A stretch of DNA of 7,900 nucleotides from CAYNCE01 sp964522515 (GTDB taxonomy: Bacteria > Patescibacteriota > Patescibacteriia > UBA2196). The notes beneath the pieces were generated by a model. The model worked only from the letters and a program-made list of their open reading frames with translations. It searched no databases and had not been told where the DNA came from. The stretch covers positions 1-7,900 of the forward strand of contig CAZFWC010000029.1 in NCBI GenBank assembly GCA_964522515.1. Direction: 5' to 3'. Position 1 is the first letter of the stretch, and each line of letters opens with the position of its first letter. The position numbers and the translations under genes are program-made. Positions 5,985 to 7,900 of the stretch are shown piece by piece.

Positions 5985-6359
5985 TTAAAATTTTTTATTA
6001 TATTCCACCATCATTTTTGTTTCAAGTTCCCAAAATGACTCGTGTGTAAAAGTAAATTCTCTGCCACAATCTTTACAAACAATGATAAGCGGTTTCTTTC
6101 CTTTTTTTTCACTATGATTATAACGGAGCTGTTGATTTAAAATAATATATTGCAATAAAAAAGTATGTTCATATTTTTTATAAGTTAGGGAATGATAGTC
6201 TGTTGTTGTATCTTTTAAAAAATCTGTGGCTTGTTTGTAAAAACTCCCACTATATTTTCCATCTTTCCCTTTGCAAGCACAGTCTATTATAAAGTGACCA
6301 CTACCTGCCATATCATATGTAAATTTGGCTTCTGTTGTTTGCAATTCAAGAATTAGCAT
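5985..6359 (-). CDS. Uncharacterised 124-residue protein with possible zinc-binding cysteines
   Basis: I cannot name this family. The protein is small and soluble, with no signal peptide or membrane segment. Near the C terminus, IVCKDCGREFTFTHESFWE (94-111) resembles the first half of short zinc-ribbon proteins with the pattern C-x2-C-G-x-E-F-x-F-T. The second CxxC pair of such ribbons is missing. The only other cysteines are C27 and C29 in IIDCACKGKDGKYSG, so a CxC plus CxxC zinc site is conceivable. The start is secure: AAGGAG lies 8 bases before the ATG, behind a TTGACA/TAAAAT promoter. A clean terminator follows the gene, so it is a stand-alone unit between mreD and valS. Zinc binding is inference from spacing; the role is unknown. 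Confidence 0.85.
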   Translation of the reverse strand: MLILELQTTEAKFTYDMAGSGHFIIDCACKGKDGKYSGSFYKQATDFLKDTTTDYHSLTYKKYEHTFLLQYIILNQQLRYNHSEKKGKKPLIIVCKDCGREFTFTHESFWELETKMMVEYNKKF

Positions 6360-6367
6360 TATTTTTT

Positions 6368-6373
6368 CTCCTT
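6368..6373 (-). promoter_or_regulatory. Shine-Dalgarno of the 124-residue protein gene
   Basis: The minus strand reads AAGGAG with 8 bases before the ATG at 6359, supporting that start codon. Confidence 0.8.
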
Positions 6374-6409
6374 GTTTTTGTTATATAAAATAGATTATTT
6401 AATGTTTTA

Positions 6410-6437
6410 ATTTTACACTTTCTAAATTAAATGTCAA
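6410..6437 (-). promoter_or_regulatory. Sigma70-type promoter of the 124-residue protein gene
   Basis: On the minus strand a perfect -35 TTGACA (plus 6432-6437), a 16-base spacer and TAAAAT (plus 6410-6415) are present. Transcription should start near 6403 with a leader of about 44 bases. The gene is therefore independent of the mre operon upstream. Confidence 0.75.
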
Positions 6438-6447
6438 ATTTGTTTTT

Positions 6448-6482
6448 TTGTAATTTGTAATTTATTTGGAAATTGGAAATTG
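6448..6482. repeat. Tandem heptamer tract between mreD and the 124-residue gene
   Basis: Five consecutive 7-base units in register: TTGTAAT twice, TTATTTG once, GAAATTG twice. It lies in the 147-base gap after mreD, just upstream of the next promoter. I see no gene or clear terminator hairpin in the rest of that gap. Confidence 0.55.
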
Positions 6483-6506
6483 TATCTTAAAAAATTTATA
6501 AAAAAA

Positions 6507-7019
6507 CTAACGACTAATTATTAGATCAGTTTTTAATTTTTTAGTAAATTTCGCAGTAATAAAATATAAAATAATGCATAAAATAATGTTAGTTAAGATT
6601 TGGAAAAAAATTGTGCTCCAGTTAAAAATTATAATTTGTTCAAGATTGCCAAACCAAGAAAAAAGTTTTTGCGCTAAAAATAAAAATCCAATATTTAAAA
6701 AAACAGCAATTAAACAAAGGATAAAAAATGATAAAAAAGAACGATTAGTGACAAAATTTTTAGCTAATAAATAAATAATAAAAATAATTAAAAAGAAAGT
6801 AATTAAATTTATTCCAAAAGGCAAAATTGAATAAAGATCTAATAAAAATCCACTTACAATTCCCCACAACAAAGCTAGATTTTCATTAAACGCAAAAAGA
6901 ACAAAAACTAAAATCACTGGCCACAAATTAAAACGCCAATCAAAATTTGCAATCAAACTTTGATGAAGAATAAAAACAAAAATAATTAATAAAATTATAA
7001 AAAAATATTTTTTTTGCAT
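6507..7019 (-). CDS. mreD: Rod shape-determining protein MreD
   Basis: This is a 170-residue, almost entirely hydrophobic protein, near the usual MreD length of about 160-180. It is the integral membrane partner of MreC in the elongasome that guides lateral peptidoglycan synthesis. Five to six helices are visible, beginning with residues 5-24 and ending near 138-156. The family signature is GIVSGFLLDLYSILPFGIN (53-71), equivalent to the G-x-LLDL-x-S-x-PLG-x-N segment of known MreD proteins. The C terminus is short and basic (KFTKKLKTD). It starts 3 bases after the mreC stop with no evident Shine-Dalgarno, so it is probably translationally coupled. It ends with TAG, the only non-TAA stop seen. 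Identity rests on order plus motif, since MreD sequences are poorly conserved. Confidence 0.9.
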   Translation of the reverse strand: MQKKYFFIILLIIFVFILHQSLIANFDWRFNLWPVILVFVLFAFNENLALLWGIVSGFLLDLYSILPFGINLITFFLIIFIIYLLAKNFVTNRSFLSFFILCLIAVFLNIGFLFLAQKLFSWFGNLEQIIIFNWSTIFFQILTNIILCIILYFITAKFTKKLKTDLIISR

Positions 7020-7022
7020 ATT

Positions 7023-7817
7023 TTAATTAATGACAATAGACACAATTCTTAAATTTTTTAAATTAACAGGGCTTAAAATCTGAGCGTTTTTAAAAAGTTG
7101 ATTTTCATTATTTTCAATTTCATCAATTTCTCCAATTAAAAGACCAGCAGGAATAAATTCATCAAAACCTGAAGTCATTATTAAATCATTTTTTTCAATT
7201 TCAGCAGTTTTTAAAATATAATTTAAACAAATTGAAATATTATTTTTACCCTCAACAATTCCAGAAATTTCTGATTTTCCAGATAAACTTGCGCTTACTT
7301 TGGTTTGATTGTCAGTTAAAAGAAGCAGATGAGAAATTTTATTTTCTGTTTTAATTATTTTTCCAATCAGGGTTCCGTTTTCAACAACAACTGCCATTTC
7401 TGGTTTAACTCCATCATTTGCTCCGCGATTTATAATTAAAAGATTAGGATTATTTTCTACTCCAGCAGAAATTACTCGCGCGTTTATAAAATTGTATCCA
7501 ATTGATTTTAAATATTTATTTTGATTAATTAACAAATCATTTTCTTCTATAAATAATTTCAGTTCAACAATCTTTTGTTCAAGTTGATTTATTTTTTTAT
7601 TTAATTTTTTATTATCATTAAGAAAATTTTTTCTAATTGTCATTTCTGATAATTCAAGTGAGATATTATTGCTAGTAGAATATGCTACTGATTGAAATGG
7701 TTTAAATGAAATAAAAATTAATTGTTCAAATGGTGATAGAATTGAAACAATATGAAAAAAAATAATTAAAAAAATTATTAAAGTAGTTAAAATAAATTTA
7801 TTTTTAAGAAAAGACAT
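7023..7817 (-). CDS. mreC: Cell shape-determining protein MreC
   Basis: This 264-residue bitopic membrane protein links cytoplasmic MreB filaments to external cell-wall synthases. One N-terminal helix (about 7-26) is preceded by a short basic stretch. A coiled coil follows at about 63-105 (NDNKKLNKKINQLEQKIVEL). The two beta-barrel subdomains show the family hallmarks ARVISAGVENNPNLLIINRGANDGVKPEMAVVVENGTLIGKI in the first (113-154) and DLIMTSGFDEFIPAGLLIGEI in the second (211-231). Length is typical of compact MreC proteins. It begins 7 bases after mreB and ends 3 bases before mreD, so the three are one operon. No Shine-Dalgarno is evident at the start, suggesting coupling to mreB. Confidence 0.95.
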   Translation of the reverse strand: MSFLKNKFILTTLIIFLIIFFHIVSILSPFEQLIFISFKPFQSVAYSTSNNISLELSEMTIRKNFLNDNKKLNKKINQLEQKIVELKLFIEENDLLINQNKYLKSIGYNFINARVISAGVENNPNLLIINRGANDGVKPEMAVVVENGTLIGKIIKTENKISHLLLLTDNQTKVSASLSGKSEISGIVEGKNNISICLNYILKTAEIEKNDLIMTSGFDEFIPAGLLIGEIDEIENNENQLFKNAQILSPVNLKNLRIVSIVIN

Positions 7818-7824
7818 AAAAATT

Positions 7825-7900
7825 TTAATTAGCAGGAATCAAAAGTTCTTTCATATTTTCTAAATCTTCTAAAATTATTCCAGTTCCGCGAACAACAGCA
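7825..7900 (-). CDS. mreB: Rod shape-determining protein MreB, C-terminal end (partial)
   Basis: Only the last 24 codons and the TAA stop fall in the window; the gene continues past 7900. The peptide reads AVVRGTGIILEDLENMKELLIPAN. It matches the conserved actin-like MreB C terminus, where a V-x-RGTG-x-x-LE segment precedes a short helix. MreB forms membrane-associated filaments that organise cylindrical wall growth. The call is strengthened by the directly following mreC and mreD. The operon promoter must lie outside the window. Confidence 0.88.
   Translation of the reverse strand, partial: AVVRGTGIILEDLENMKELLIPAN

Noticed and set aside
5783..6049. Plus-strand open frame across the valS start, repeat and terminator
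   Set aside because: It crosses a repeat hairpin, the valS promoter and an intrinsic terminator of the opposite strand, and its peptide resembles no protein family.
1..7900. Alternative genetic code with UGA as an amino acid
   Set aside because: No coding frame contains an in-frame TGA and no gene ends in TGA, so the window neither supports nor excludes it.

Overview
This AT-rich window (roughly a quarter G+C by eye) has every supported gene on the minus strand, so transcription runs from position 7900 towards 1. The compact spacing, a valyl-tRNA synthetase without the usual C-terminal arm, a Mre cell-shape cluster and a 7TM/GAF histidine kinase suggest a small-genome bacterium, most likely Candidate Phyla Radiation (Patescibacteria). 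That placement is inference. No protein here is diagnostic and no rRNA is present. All eight visible stop codons are TAA or TAG and no coding frame reads through TGA, so the genetic code cannot be tested here.

Layout in transcription order: (1) 7900-6507 holds the last 24 codons of mreB, then mreC and mreD, separated by only 7 and 3 bases. This is an elongasome operon whose promoter lies outside the window. (2) 6506-5930 holds a 124-residue cysteine-containing protein with its own promoter, a strong Shine-Dalgarno and an intrinsic terminator. (3) 5917-3613 holds valS behind a near-consensus promoter. Its leader contains a palindromic repeat and its reading frame contains a second, GC-rich palindromic element. 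(4) 3604-2551 holds a 303-residue Rossmann-like protein of unknown function with promoter, Shine-Dalgarno and terminator. (5) 2530-368 holds an orphan membrane histidine kinase whose extended -10 sits so close to the ATG that the mRNA should be leaderless. (6) 358-16 holds a well-expressed-looking start of an ABC exporter that stops after 90 codons and looks broken or truncated.

The genes do not form one pathway. mreBCD directs lateral wall synthesis, valS is translation housekeeping, and the kinase and ABC fragment are envelope signalling and transport. Apart from mreBCD they are separate transcription units, and five of them show recognisable sigma70-type promoters. I found no defence system, CRISPR array, RNA gene or transposase. 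The most notable items are the in-frame palindromic insertion in valS, the predicted leaderless kinase mRNA, and the two uncharacterised proteins.
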